From the IMG/VR virus record IMGVR_UViG_3300021356_000010, positions 17,721 through 81,720 of that record: 64,000 nucleotides of DNA; one strand, 5' to 3'. How positions within the stretch are numbered: position 1 is the first letter of the stretch; every line of letters begins with the position of its first letter. Of the stretch, positions 21,201-28,999 are shown piece by piece. Source of the stretch: a virus. The position numbers and the translations under genes are program-made. A model generated the notes under the pieces. That model did no database searches, was not told the DNA's origin, and was given only the letters and a program-made list of their open reading frames with translations.

Positions 21201-24200
21201 TACATAATTTACAGTCTTTGATCCTTGTAGGGGATCCTGTATAATCTTGAAATACTTTCCGTCAGCATTTACAATGTCATTTCTGTCAAAGTAGAAGAAA
21301 TTTGTAAAATTAGTTCCTACTTTTTCACGATACGTATTACCTGCCAATCTAGATCCAAAACCAAATTTAAGATCAGTAAATGCTCCTGGGTTTCCTGGAA
21401 GAATTGTACTGTTGATCTTTTCTACTGTTACTAGATTGAACTTTCCACTTGGACTTACATCGAAGAAAGTTCCAGTCAGAGATGAGTGTGAAGTATCGAA
21501 AACATAACGATAATATTCCTGCAAATCAATGTTAGGATTGGGATCAAATGTTTGATTATCTTCAGAGAACTCAAACTTATAGTCAATGCCACTAACTGAT
21601 ACTACAGTAACAAGTCTATTAGGATTGCTTGAATCAAAGAATGTAGTGCTAAGAGCAACTGGGTTTGCAGTGCTCTTTATCGTTCCATAGTCAAATACAA
21701 TCGTAGCAGTTTGTGTGGATGGATTATAAGATTTGATGAAACCAGTTCCAACACCAGTTTGTACCTGATAGTTATCAGTAAAGTTATATCTTCCATTATA
21801 GAGAGATACTTTCTGCCCATCAAAGTGATCTACATCTTTTGTATTTTCTCTCGCTCTAATAACAGTGAGTTCTGTACCATTGATAGAAGAGATTTCTAGA
21901 ACTTCTTCTCCTATCTGTATCAAATCTCCTTCTGCATATCCTTTTGCATCTTTGACAATAACTTTACTGGATCCTGCTGCAAATCCAACATGATCAACAT
22001 ATAGAGTAAATCTTGCTGTGCTTAGTGATGCTAAAGATCTTGATAGACTCTCATCATCTACAGACAAGTAATCGCCTCTCTGATAATCTTTACCAAGAGA
22101 TTGGATTTGAATACTAGATACCAAACCAGCATCTGATACAGTAATAGTTGCTGTAGCACCAGATCCTGATCCACCAGTCAATGGCACATCTTGATATTGT
22201 CCTGGTGCATAATCTGCTCCACCATTTAAAATTGTAAATTTACCAATTCCAGTAAAATCAATTGTAGTATCAAATACAGGAGTCCTAAAAACAACTTCTT
22301 GATATAATCTCTTTCTCAGATAATATGTCTTGGTTTTTGTAGTATCGTCAGGATTTATATCAACAACTACATTATCACCAATACCCAAACCATGATTCTC
22401 ATCAGTCTCAATTAATGCTACATTTTGATTTACATCAAATGGTTCTAGGTCATCACTAAGGGATGTAAGACTTACAATCTTTGTTCCTGAGGTATTAAAT
22501 AAGTCACTTGATTGTAAGAAATAATCATCATCAACAATCCAAGTTCCTGTTAAAACTTTAATTCTAATGATATTTTGATTATTAGATCCATCCAATACCT
22601 CTGCTGTTGCAATTGGTGGATTGATACCATCAGTTAGAGAAAGAGTTGCTCCCTCTGTATATGTGCTATTCTTATCTAAGAAGAGAGTAAAGGTTTTGAT
22701 ATCTGCAGAGAAAGTGCCAGTGTTATTGAAAGTACCGATAACATTTCTTAGGACAATTATATTGTCGTTTTGTACAGTTCCAACAATGTCACCAGAAGCT
22801 CCAGATGCTGGTTGTCTTAGAGTATCATCTGCAAACAGGTATGCATTCTGAATTGTTGTGAGTTTTACAACTTTATCTTCTTTGCTTTCTAAGTAAGTTA
22901 CAGATTTGCCCTTAACAGAAGATACGGATGCTTCTGCACCAGATCCATCTGTACCTCTATTGTCAAAGTATAATTTAGAATTGATAGAGAAATTGCTTGA
23001 TGATCTATCAAGTAGAACATTATCAACTGTACCAGATTTTACTTCTGCTACTGTGGCAATGAGACCCTCGCCATTTCGTGGCATTCCTGGGAGATACAAT
23101 CTCTTTGCATCTTTTGGAATATCATTTTGATTGATGCCAGAATTGTAATTACTATCTACTGGTAGAGAATAATAGTTGTCACCTAGAACATATGGGAATT
23201 GCGGTATTTGATTGCTATTAATAGTAAGGAAATAAGCATAAGTTCCTTCTGGGAAATCTGGAGTGACGCAGAATCTTCCATTGTTTTCGTCTAGAGAACC
23301 GCTCTTGTGAGCATAGGTATAATCATTTGTAAATGTTCCTAATGCATACTCACTGGTTGAGGGACCACCAGATCTAGTGCCATTGAGAGAATAACTAGAA
23401 GTCATTCTTACAATAGAAGAGTTAGGATCTAGTGGGTCTTCATGACCAAATGGACCATAGATTGGATTGCCATCATAAGCAAAACCAATGATTGGAGAGT
23501 GTGTCTTTACAGCTGGTTCTGATCCAGCATTGTCAATATTGTCATTGAGACTAATACGAAGAGTTTTTGGATTTCCAACGTGACCATATCCATAGTCATT
23601 AGCAGGACTATAATTCTCAAATAGATGACCGTAGTCAGTATCTAAGTTATTGGATAACTTTTGGAATCTATTAAAGTTCCATTCTTTAAGAGAAGGAGTT
23701 CCACTAGCGTTTGATCCAACAGGAATAATATCTACAACTACAGAATCTTGATTGTAGAAGTTACCTTCTTCAATTTGGTCAAATCCAGTAATCTCTCCTG
23801 CACTATTGACAATTGCTTGATAGTTGGCAAATCTTCCTCTTCCTAGATTATCTCTGATATTGACAATTGGTGGAGATGAATAAAACTCTCCAGGGTCGTC
23901 AATTACCAGACTAGTAACTTTTCCTCCTGTTACAACTGCTCTGACTTTTGCACCTCTTCCAGAAGTGATTGTAATTTTTGGAGTTGAGATGAATGTCTCT
24001 TCAGTAGTTACTTCAATACTATCAACTACCTGACCAGCAAGGAATGCTCTTGCTTTGTTTGGCAGATCATCGATAAGGACAAATGGAGGTTTTGCATATC
24101 CATTACCCTGAGTATTGACATCAATTTTTTCTAATTTACCATACCTAACACTCTCAGGATCTTTATATCCGTAAATTGGAACACCGTTAAGTAGAATACC

Positions 24201-25766
24201 TACATCACGCTTTGGTGTCTTATAGATTTCTGTAGTGCTGGTTGCTTTCTGTCTAATAATTCTTAGGATCTTCTGATCAGCAACAGTTTCTGTAGTGATA
24301 GAACCATCTAAAATTTTGTAAGACGGGAAAGAAGAACTAGTAACATAGTAATACTGCTCATCTGCAAAAATAGCAGAAACGTCAGTAGAAACTTGATCTA
24401 ATGCTGTCGCAACATATGGAATAGTTGGAGAATTGACAGCACTGCCTTGAGAGAGCACCCATCTAGTCTGATTCGATCCTGTTTGTGTAATTTTTGGATC
24501 GGTAGTCTCGAATCCTGGATTTGATACTTGAATTCGATCACCTACTGAAGAGTATGGATTTCTTGCGACTGGTGCAAGACCATAGACTACACCAAATGTT
24601 AATAGTGTTACTCCAGACCCCTCAATGGTTACTGGTTTATATACTGAAGATCCTACTGCATGAGTGGTAGGAATGTCACCTCTTTCTTTGATGATAAACT
24701 GAGTTACATTCTTATCATCAAATTCGATAACTTCATCTCCAATCAGGAATGACCCTGTGGTCTCCCAACCAATTGTTGAAAATACATCAACTCTTTTTCC
24801 AACACCATAGGTCGAAGGAAGTTCTTTCTCTAGTCTAGTCTTAGTTGAGATCTCAAAGAGACCATTGACAGTCTCTGGAGCAACAACCAGATTCCAGATT
24901 TGTTCTCCATCACTGGTTCCCTCTGCATATACATTATCAATTATTGCAGAAGCATATCCGTATTCATCAGTTGGTTGCTGAACAATTTGCTTTCCAATAA
25001 GATTTTTTGGATCTCCTGTAACTACTTTTGCCTTGATAGCAAAAACATTATTCCAGTCAGACTTAGATGCTTTGTATGTAAAATCCTTAGGATTATAGAC
25101 TTCTGGTTTATTTTCAATATCTTTGGCGACAATAGTATTGAAAATAAATTTAATAGAACTATGTGTTCCCTTTGACTTGTAGAACTTCTGAATATTCTTA
25201 ATTAAAGTTCTCTTGTCAATCTCTCCTTTGAGATATTTCTCTGGAAAAGAACTTAGGTACTGACTTTCAAAATTTCTTACAAATGCATATAAGAAAAGGT
25301 TACTAACATTGAATACAGTTTCTCCAGACTGATGAGAAGATGCCTCAGTGCTGCTAAAATTAGAAGTGCTGTATAGATCTCCAAGTGTGGTGTTACCACT
25401 TACACCTCTGGAACAATCTAAAAACTGCGTGCTTGTTCTTGAGGTATAGAAAATAATCTCATCATTGATTCTGATATAACCATTCTTCTCTGGAAATGAA
25501 CTCGCATCATTTACAGTGATTGTTGTATCTGTAGCAGAAACTGTTACAGAAAGAATATCATTCTGCTTTAGTAGTTTCTTTTCGTAGAAATCAATGTCTG
25601 TATATTTTTGGATATTGTTAATAATATCCAAAGCACCGCCTTGTACTTCCTGTGCTTCATAATACTTCTGAACGAACTTAGAGAATAGTTCATATTCAGA
25701 AGCAATGAATTCAGGGAGCTGGGACTCAATTAGAGTTGAAATTCTCTTGGTCTTAACAGCAGCCAT
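15267..25766 (-). CDS. Giant baseplate-region protein with YHYH domain and GGN helical modules (3499 aa)
   Basis: It follows gp6 by four bases, the position of T4 gp7, but is far longer. Residues 1-60 and about 170-240 are helical (FPEKYLKGEIDKRTLIKNI, then KGTHSSIKFIFNTI). Residues about 755-850 match a YHYH domain: FAYDGNPIYGPFG, a DYTYAHKSGSLDENNGRF stretch and GTYAYFLTI. Many GxGYxxPPxVxI beta modules follow (NTQGNGYAKPPFVLI, NPGRGYTYAPTIQII, EGGSGYTEAPRVVV). The region encoded by about 18440-19635 has two helical modules (RNREFIVEEAVGYGREKHP; IIDAYEHDVRFGGN; YHLRLGGNFKIVDFAQLYY) that recur in the 3642-residue protein. A baseplate wedge or peripheral fibre network role is inferred from order; the YHYH assignment is by motif. 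Confidence 0.75.
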   Translation of the reverse strand: MAAVKTKRISTLIESQLPEFIASEYELFSKFVQKYYEAQEVQGGALDIINNIQKYTDIDFYEKKLLKQNDILSVTVSATDTTITVNDASSFPEKNGYIRINDEIIFYTSRTSTQFLDCSRGVSGNTTLGDLYSTSNFSSTEASSHQSGETVFNVSNLFLYAFVRNFESQYLSSFPEKYLKGEIDKRTLIKNIQKFYKSKGTHSSIKFIFNTIVAKDIENKPEVYNPKDFTYKASKSDWNNVFAIKAKVVTGDPKNLIGKQIVQQPTDEYGYASAIIDNVYAEGTSDGEQIWNLVVAPETVNGLFEISTKTRLEKELPSTYGVGKRVDVFSTIGWETTGSFLIGDEVIEFDDKNVTQFIIKERGDIPTTHAVGSSVYKPVTIEGSGVTLLTFGVVYGLAPVARNPYSSVGDRIQVSNPGFETTDPKITQTGSNQTRWVLSQGSAVNSPTIPYVATALDQVSTDVSAIFADEQYYYVTSSSFPSYKILDGSITTETVADQKILRIIRQKATSTTEIYKTPKRDVGILLNGVPIYGYKDPESVRYGKLEKIDVNTQGNGYAKPPFVLIDDLPNKARAFLAGQVVDSIEVTTEETFISTPKITITSGRGAKVRAVVTGGKVTSLVIDDPGEFYSSPPIVNIRDNLGRGRFANYQAIVNSAGEITGFDQIEEGNFYNQDSVVVDIIPVGSNASGTPSLKEWNFNRFQKLSNNLDTDYGHLFENYSPANDYGYGHVGNPKTLRISLNDNIDNAGSEPAVKTHSPIIGFAYDGNPIYGPFGHEDPLDPNSSIVRMTSSYSLNGTRSGGPSTSEYALGTFTNDYTYAHKSGSLDENNGRFCVTPDFPEGTYAYFLTINSNQIPQFPYVLGDNYYSLPVDSNYNSGINQNDIPKDAKRLYLPGMPRNGEGLIATVAEVKSGTVDNVLLDRSSSNFSINSKLYFDNRGTDGSGAEASVSSVKGKSVTYLESKEDKVVKLTTIQNAYLFADDTLRQPASGASGDIVGTVQNDNIIVLRNVIGTFNNTGTFSADIKTFTLFLDKNSTYTEGATLSLTDGINPPIATAEVLDGSNNQNIIRIKVLTGTWIVDDDYFLQSSDLFNTSGTKIVSLTSLSDDLEPFDVNQNVALIETDENHGLGIGDNVVVDINPDDTTKTKTYYLRKRLYQEVVFRTPVFDTTIDFTGIGKFTILNGGADYAPGQYQDVPLTGGSGSGATATITVSDAGLVSSIQIQSLGKDYQRGDYLSVDDESLSRSLASLSTARFTLYVDHVGFAAGSSKVIVKDAKGYAEGDLIQIGEEVLEISSINGTELTVIRARENTKDVDHFDGQKVSLYNGRYNFTDNYQVQTGVGTGFIKSYNPSTQTATIVFDYGTIKSTANPVALSTTFFDSSNPNRLVTVVSVSGIDYKFEFSEDNQTFDPNPNIDLQEYYRYVFDTSHSSLTGTFFDVSPSGKFNLVTVEKINSTILPGNPGAFTDLKFGFGSRLAGNTYREKVGTNFTNFFYFDRNDIVNADGKYFKIIQDPLQGSKTVNYVTPNRFVYDLTSIPLWDGSGTITYTTSGQFAVGEINSINVSNLGLNYKKVPVILGCDLSSTFIAEATVLFDTATQTITGVDIDKKGSNYVNPKVVIIDGDGFDATFNVVARNGEIFSITVDNPGRGYTYAPTIQIIESDVEAYVDSNTIGTPQSINIFRNGGAYHLDKTVSSTFTTKYVISLKDFSGNFLKGEKVSQSINGIEVFRAKVAEWRSGSNLLKLDDVVGSIRNSVSIVGKISNSSGMVRTVYVTSLTEEIASFYDNIGSYQSDRGKLGVANQKLTDSFFYQDYSYVVKSKTPIDQWRDLIKSTTHPAGFKLFGQVDIESDAEIRMPAQSPKSDNFTIIQLWDPEKNKISVESTRRIVTQTVTSSKSTKEIKGVGTAHASEFNFSETRAFEVTLADPFNGVNGVDATTGYTGGAENVGQKIFQLLDDQGNPFTPVSAKNLIITLNGILQEPEVSYTVSGDKIVFSQAPLGPSSKLTGTNLTDLTSYDGTVFYGRYIEFKDNQYNNQYFKKLRNIFQRNGRWLDAANQIERNREFIVEEAVGYGREKHPNLDWSTKIDDYLEDVGFIIDAYEHDVRFGGNIKTVDYLSIFNSDDDYNYITTNKTESLDIFKYATNLAKLAVRNWDIVEENVAYIQGSRQVTVANTNNLAIGMFISSGTAFASGTKIVSIDSDTQVTLNNAALANSGGGGGAAAGVTDLNGSTGGSDYIIPTSTGAVQPGNQYAVDPGDVLQAPISFSASDSATFYFSGINNGTFWDASDLIAGNKEYFKEEIAGWFAAQYPNVTWTDLVKDIDTYVDATVYHLRLGGNFKIVDFAQLYYERNLYPYPEQLKAGVSPAEFAGAYNELKVLMVDAMRNNLGIGTYTSIPPFTDSTVATDTSFPYCAQVESSLNNFYSIINTILNEGKGLIEKTNINSNYAGNWSRTLTYSNYNIIPDPLLTAQECNDVISSVDSLFNNVSDILNGTSVTRSTPDFLDGETTTFDMYWDDDTEVNTEEDEDLFLTLNAVLQRPKYTESYPLSDAYYIDRTTIPNKLVFDVAPIWDQDFSAKSIGEPTAVELVAGVGVGNYKRLTIDYALVDEVRGGPFLILDVEDNTSQEIEQQDYLFVFLDGVLQRREYSYSVAGSTISFNVPIKKDTKIDMRYLYGRDLDQIINFHDFNQDTFYAQGTVTFDVASGATELLNWIGLNSSESFHAWQVNPNGSFNVIGQLTNPSQSSNILTFTLEGQKCDLIQGVDVVVGIKGDYSNNRIIGLNSSGSSISYVTDEDGRLKLAYPVSENAWRGTFIGKYYRDPFVSLSDEDYVRIEGESDFRRVKKAPETTTSKEHRNQGYVSGSNFGIAQVEAYNGVTRGEGLSIVAKIENGSVVSLEWNQRSYDPLTQPTAYQYYTPPVLHFIPKNGNGGGAKAVVLVSKGQVISVDLLEGGSGYTEAPRVVVARRYEILQGRGFGVSTINGGINSTLPAFIMSSSSTITELGNQVPGVESFTTILFESPRDLDRVIECEIYLEENVGTGLTAGVNSITTLSGGVGTIVTVTASTAPNEYVSIISGRVDDIISTSSLISSREVTSIVTNQIDNTDINAGHYHSVGAFLSIDLDPTDNIVFVPDVTKFSSNGYLQIGTEVVRYYRKGFGRFLNVQRGQEGTTAQLHPAGTFVLQIPDPVSVAYGGVTRIESDSQVVTMRIASDVRTTERVTGIQVITPDVTIENTSTVTVVGVEISAFVDSITSVVIPPGERVVSLEITADQTNFLSSSSTQVSNSVLSVQSNSQLRKETLEVLLFTPPSGVIDGYEESVIFSDPILTRAGFIDIPEPYTVTQRNGNIVAITNASGASTEYVGQYTTGNAGPTLKNFDQILDDGVCDVSGLSLLDIEFYYPNLTINDFVERANSSYTLAGDYFNLATASIQNPVAISDTQGLIPSTINVLGSTTYFPSEGYLFTSTGAVIQYTGTTANSFTGCTLYSGINSINRLDELIPFSIS

Positions 25767-25770
25767 TTAC

Positions 25771-27564
25771 TTACTCTTTATATGCGGTGAAACTTGAATT
25801 CGCTACATCAACGTCCAGATAGACCTCACGGAGTGCCTGAACATCATTAGATAGTGGTTTTACTCTAACTGAGATGCGGTTGTCAAAGAAACTACCTTTG
25901 ATGATAGTCAAATCATACATTTTAAGCTCACCTCTAACATAATCAATGTCTCCAACATCCTTGTTGAGAACAACTTTTTCGCCAGTTACAGTGTCTAGTC
26001 TATATAGGACAATTTTGCCATCCCTATCTTCAACATAGACATCAAAAGTAGGATATTCAGTTACCCTAAATCCTGTGCTGGAGAGAGTTGGTCCATCACA
26101 TTCTTCATCAAAAGCATTCTGGAAACATATCTCATAATAGAATGTAGAATTCAACTGAGGATAGAAATCTTTCCTCATTGTCACTTCTGTTAAGTTGGAG
26201 TTGATAGTGCGATCTGCATCATCAATCACACCAACAAATTTACTGTATCTAAATTTACCGTTGAACTTTTCTGTATCAGAGTTTGTAGTATAGGTTTGCA
26301 CAGATCCAATAACTTTGTCTCTAATCTGTGAAGGTGTCTGATCTGTAACGTTTCCATTATAATAGATCTTACTCGATAGTTCAACATAGAGTATAGAAGG
26401 ATCTACAATAACTGGTTCTACAGAAGCAACAACATATTTCTTCAATTCATCAGTGATTTGCTTCTTCGTTAATGAAGTCAAGTAAGAAGCATCAACTGGT
26501 TTTAATACAATGAATACTTTTCCATACTCTGGTGGATCTTGATCCTCTCCACCAAATGTAATGATATCACTAACTGATGGATATATCTTACGAACGATAG
26601 CAGCATAGTCATCAGAGGTAACTGCACGATCCTGAGTCCCATAAGTCTTTGGAGCATTGAACTTAATGCTCTTTACAGACTCTGGCAATTCTCCACCAGA
26701 AGATGCAACACTAGAATCAATAGTTACATTAGTAACAGGAGTAAATCCAATTGTATTTTCTAATACACCAGAGAATACAAAACTCTTAACTCCGTTTGAG
26801 TCTGGTCCAGAAGTGGTTAGGTAAGACACTTCCACTCTCGCACCATTCTCTAGTGCCTTACCTAAAACTCCATCACCAAATATCATCTCATATCTGTCAT
26901 CCTCGGTTTCTTCTAAGAAGAAGATCTTCGAGTTTCCGTCAATGCCAAGAATATTTTCTGCTAACAGATAAGGTTCGTTAAACGTTCCGCCAGTTGGATA
27001 AACCTTAACTCTGATAGTATTAGCATCGATGCTTTGGTTATCAAGAATAAATCTCTGTGAAGACAGTGAAGTATCAACAGTAAAGTTACTGACAACTACA
27101 GTTCCTTCTCTAATTTCTACATCAGTAAATACTGCACGATCATTTGCTACTTGTGCTTTCGTATCTTCAACAGTAACATACTGATAGATTGTATTGTCAT
27201 AGTTGGCAATAAATCCTGTTCCTCTTTTTAGGATTAGTTCAGTATCAGTTGTTGGGTTTGAATATGTTGCAGTAAAAGAAATTGAGGCAGCAGGAGAAGT
27301 GATACTCTTGGGTCTGTATCCTAATTGCTTCGCAATCGCTACTACGTTGTCCCTGAGGGTCGCTGAATCAATGAATAGTTCATTGACCACCATATTGGTG
27401 TTAAACGCCGTGTAGTAGGTGTTATAGGCAAGAGTATCAATCAACGTTGATAATGCCGATCCCTCAAAATCATAATCAGTGAAATCAGAATTTGCCCTGA
27501 GGTAATCCTTCAGAGCTGCTTTGATATCTTCAAAGTCTAAATTGGCAACCTGAGTATATGGCAT
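25771..27564 (-). CDS. 6: Baseplate wedge subunit gp6 (597 aa)
   Basis: The 597-residue protein begins MPYTQVANLDFEDIKAALKD and continues with YTAFNTNMVVNELFIDSATL and AIAKQLGYRPKS, the conserved N-terminal pattern of T4 gp6 and related J-type baseplate wedge proteins. The central region contains KSIKFNAPKTYGTQDRAVTS and DYAAIVRKIYPSVSDIITFG, typical of the baseplate_J core. Gp6 forms the ring that joins the wedges around the baseplate hub. The start codon overlaps the gp25 stop by one base (TAATG), and gp25-gp6 adjacency is the T4-type order. Nothing looks truncated. Confidence 0.92.
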   Translation of the reverse strand: MPYTQVANLDFEDIKAALKDYLRANSDFTDYDFEGSALSTLIDTLAYNTYYTAFNTNMVVNELFIDSATLRDNVVAIAKQLGYRPKSITSPAASISFTATYSNPTTDTELILKRGTGFIANYDNTIYQYVTVEDTKAQVANDRAVFTDVEIREGTVVVSNFTVDTSLSSQRFILDNQSIDANTIRVKVYPTGGTFNEPYLLAENILGIDGNSKIFFLEETEDDRYEMIFGDGVLGKALENGARVEVSYLTTSGPDSNGVKSFVFSGVLENTIGFTPVTNVTIDSSVASSGGELPESVKSIKFNAPKTYGTQDRAVTSDDYAAIVRKIYPSVSDIITFGGEDQDPPEYGKVFIVLKPVDASYLTSLTKKQITDELKKYVVASVEPVIVDPSILYVELSSKIYYNGNVTDQTPSQIRDKVIGSVQTYTTNSDTEKFNGKFRYSKFVGVIDDADRTINSNLTEVTMRKDFYPQLNSTFYYEICFQNAFDEECDGPTLSSTGFRVTEYPTFDVYVEDRDGKIVLYRLDTVTGEKVVLNKDVGDIDYVRGELKMYDLTIIKGSFFDNRISVRVKPLSNDVQALREVYLDVDVANSSFTAYKE

Positions 27565-27956
27565 TATCGTGTGCGCTCTAGAAAGATGTCTACAGTTACT
27601 GGTGCATCATCTCGACCAACAATAGTGTAAGAAATTTCAACGTCATATCCGTTATTCAGTTGATCTGGATAAACACGGATCGTATTAACCGTAATTCGTG
27701 GTTCATACTTCTTAAGTGTATCCGTGATTTCTGAACGAATAATACCAGCAGACGCAAAATCTAGGGGTTCGAACAATACATTTCGTAGTCCGCACCCCAG
27801 ATCTGGTTGAAATGGTCTTTCACCTTTATTTGTAAGAAGCAAATTGGAGATTGACTGCACGATAGCCGCCTTATCCTTTACACTAACAATATCGTCAGTG
27901 ACAGGATGCTTCTTAAACGTAACACTCAAATCTTTGAATGTCTGAAAGGTTGGCAT
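27564..27956 (-). CDS. 25: Baseplate wedge subunit gp25, lysozyme-like fold (130 aa)
   Basis: The 130 residues contain IVQSISNLLLTNKGERPFQP, then LGCGLRNVLFEPLD and a beta-rich C-terminus. This is the gp25/GPW family pattern: a stretch up to the GERPFQPxxGxG motif followed by FEP. Gp25 is the wedge protein that helps start sheath assembly in contractile tails; it is not expected to be an active lysozyme. The start lies 25 bases after a GATAAATA late-promoter-like motif, and the gene is coupled to gp6 by a one-base overlap. Length is normal for the family. Confidence 0.93.
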   Translation of the reverse strand: MPTFQTFKDLSVTFKKHPVTDDIVSVKDKAAIVQSISNLLLTNKGERPFQPDLGCGLRNVLFEPLDFASAGIIRSEITDTLKKYEPRITVNTIRVYPDQLNNGYDVEISYTIVGRDDAPVTVDIFLERTR

Positions 27957-27980
27957 TTAGACACAGCAGTAGGCTGTTTC

Positions 27981-27990
27981 TATTTATCAC
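27981..27990 (-). promoter_or_regulatory. Late-promoter-like motif GTGATAAATA before gp25
   Basis: The minus strand reads GTGATAAATA 25-34 bases before the gp25 start and overlaps the stop codon of the preceding 56-residue gene. It resembles a T4-type late -10 box and could drive the gp25-gp6 unit. Motif match only. Confidence 0.5.
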
Positions 27991-28157
27991 TTGCCGCAGA
28001 ATCCGTCCGCCCACTCCTCTTGATTGTCAAAGATTTCTCCCTCCTTGACATCTTTCATCTTCCTTGCTTTTCTCAAATACTTTTCACTATCTACTTCAGT
28101 GATTAGAGTCATTCCCGATTCTCTAAAATCTTCACTCTTGTCCACTCTCTTGTCCAT
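27987..28157 (-). CDS. Small charged protein upstream of gp25 (56 aa)
   Basis: The protein begins MDKRVDKSEDFRESGMTLIT and is rich in Lys, Glu and Asp, ending GFCGK. Longer starts upstream are possible, but ATG at 28157 is preferred because GGAG lies seven bases before it (28165-28168), a good ribosome-binding site, whereas an earlier start would overlap deeply into the preceding gene. As chosen it overlaps the 229-residue gene by 26 bases. No family is recognised; its place among baseplate genes suggests a virion or assembly role, but that is only context. Confidence 0.65.
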   Translation of the reverse strand: MDKRVDKSEDFRESGMTLITEVDSEKYLRKARKMKDVKEGEIFDNQEEWADGFCGK

Positions 28158-28821
28158 TTGTGGTCTCCGTCCGTAGTTTTCGCTCAGCATTAGTTTCCCA
28201 AAAATAATTATCAGTGTCTCCAAGGCGTCCCCAGTCGATTCCTGCCTCTACTTGGTATTCTATGGTAGAAACCTTGAAGTCAGGGAACTTGGGGTCCTCA
28301 GGGGTTATAGAGAGGTCATACAGACGCATCCTATTGTTAGGATACAATGCATACTGACCATTGTTCAATGCAATACAATTATGAGATTTGTGCTCTTGTG
28401 GCACTTCACTTACATTATTATCTATTACATCAGGATTTGCATGATAGTTGTCTAGTGTGAATAGATACTGCCCTCTCATCAGTCCATGATCACGAGTAAA
28501 GACCTCGCAATCCATGGATGCAACAAAACCTTTGTTCATGGCAGTAACACCATAGTCCATGCAATTCCAAAATTGTAGATTCTCCAAACTCATGTCTATG
28601 ACTGGGGTTTCGGGGGATCGTACAAACGCACTAATAGGAAGTTTGTCATACATCGCACCATACTCTGGTAGGTACGTCTCAAAATAAAAAGCACGCCCAG
28701 GTATGCTCTTAGCACATACCCAGACGCCCTCTACAAACTCCCCATGACCGTCTTGATGGTCACGTAAATATTCTTTACGTACCCAAACTTTCTCAGCAGG
28801 AAGATTGCAAATTAAATTCAT
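28132..28821 (-). CDS. Conserved cyanophage protein of unknown function (229 aa)
   Basis: The 229 residues begin MNLICNLPAEKVWVRKEYLR and include a segment WVCAKSIPGRAFYFETYLPE and then YGAMYDKLPISAFV. I recall this pattern as a conserved hypothetical protein encoded near gp25 in T4-like cyanophages, without a known function. The sequence is a mixed alpha/beta soluble type with many aromatic residues and no signal peptide, membrane helix or obvious catalytic triad. Its ATG overlaps the preceding 48-residue gene's TGA by four bases (ATGA), indicating translational coupling. Its place between PAAR and gp25 hints at a link with late functions. Confidence 0.8.
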   Translation of the reverse strand: MNLICNLPAEKVWVRKEYLRDHQDGHGEFVEGVWVCAKSIPGRAFYFETYLPEYGAMYDKLPISAFVRSPETPVIDMSLENLQFWNCMDYGVTAMNKGFVASMDCEVFTRDHGLMRGQYLFTLDNYHANPDVIDNNVSEVPQEHKSHNCIALNNGQYALYPNNRMRLYDLSITPEDPKFPDFKVSTIEYQVEAGIDWGRLGDTDNYFWETNAERKLRTETTNGQESGQE

Positions 28822-28964
28822 CTACCTTGACCGCGATAACGCTTCTTGGCACCGTTACGACTGCTAGCAGACAACTTCGTGTGCTTTCCTTGACCTTGAC
28901 GTGTTTTTTTCGGGGTGCTTTCAATGACCTTTTGACCAGAAAGACCAACTTTGCTTCGTGCCAT
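28818..28964 (-). CDS. Very basic 48-residue protein
   Basis: Hand translation from ATG at 28964 gives 48 residues, starting MARSKVGLSGQKVIE and ending NGAKKRYRGQGR, with about a third Lys/Arg/His and a Gly-Gln-Gly pair repeated (QGQGK and RGQGR). The composition fits a nucleic-acid-binding or packing peptide, but no domain is recognised. A sigma70-like TATAAT lies 24 bases upstream, and the stop overlaps the start of the 229-residue gene as ATGA. It is kept despite its length because of clean coupling, a promoter-like box and a distinctive composition. Confidence 0.75.
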   Translation of the reverse strand: MARSKVGLSGQKVIESTPKKTRQGQGKHTKLSASSRNGAKKRYRGQGR

Positions 28965-28988
28965 AGTGTTTTATCAATTGACTCTAGT

Positions 28989-28994
28989 ATTATA
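28989..28994 (-). promoter_or_regulatory. Sigma70-like -10 box TATAAT
   Basis: The minus strand reads GCTATAATACTAGAG between the PAAR gene stop and the 48-residue gene, with TATAAT 24 bases before ATG 28964. A clear TTGACA -35 is not seen because the PAAR coding end lies there. It could serve the 48- and 229-residue genes. Confidence 0.4.
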
Positions 28995-28999
28995 GCATA

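Noticed and set aside
27564-27956. gp25 as an active lysozyme
   Set aside because: The gp25 family has a lysozyme-like fold name, but it is a wedge structural protein; no catalytic Glu pattern is assigned here.
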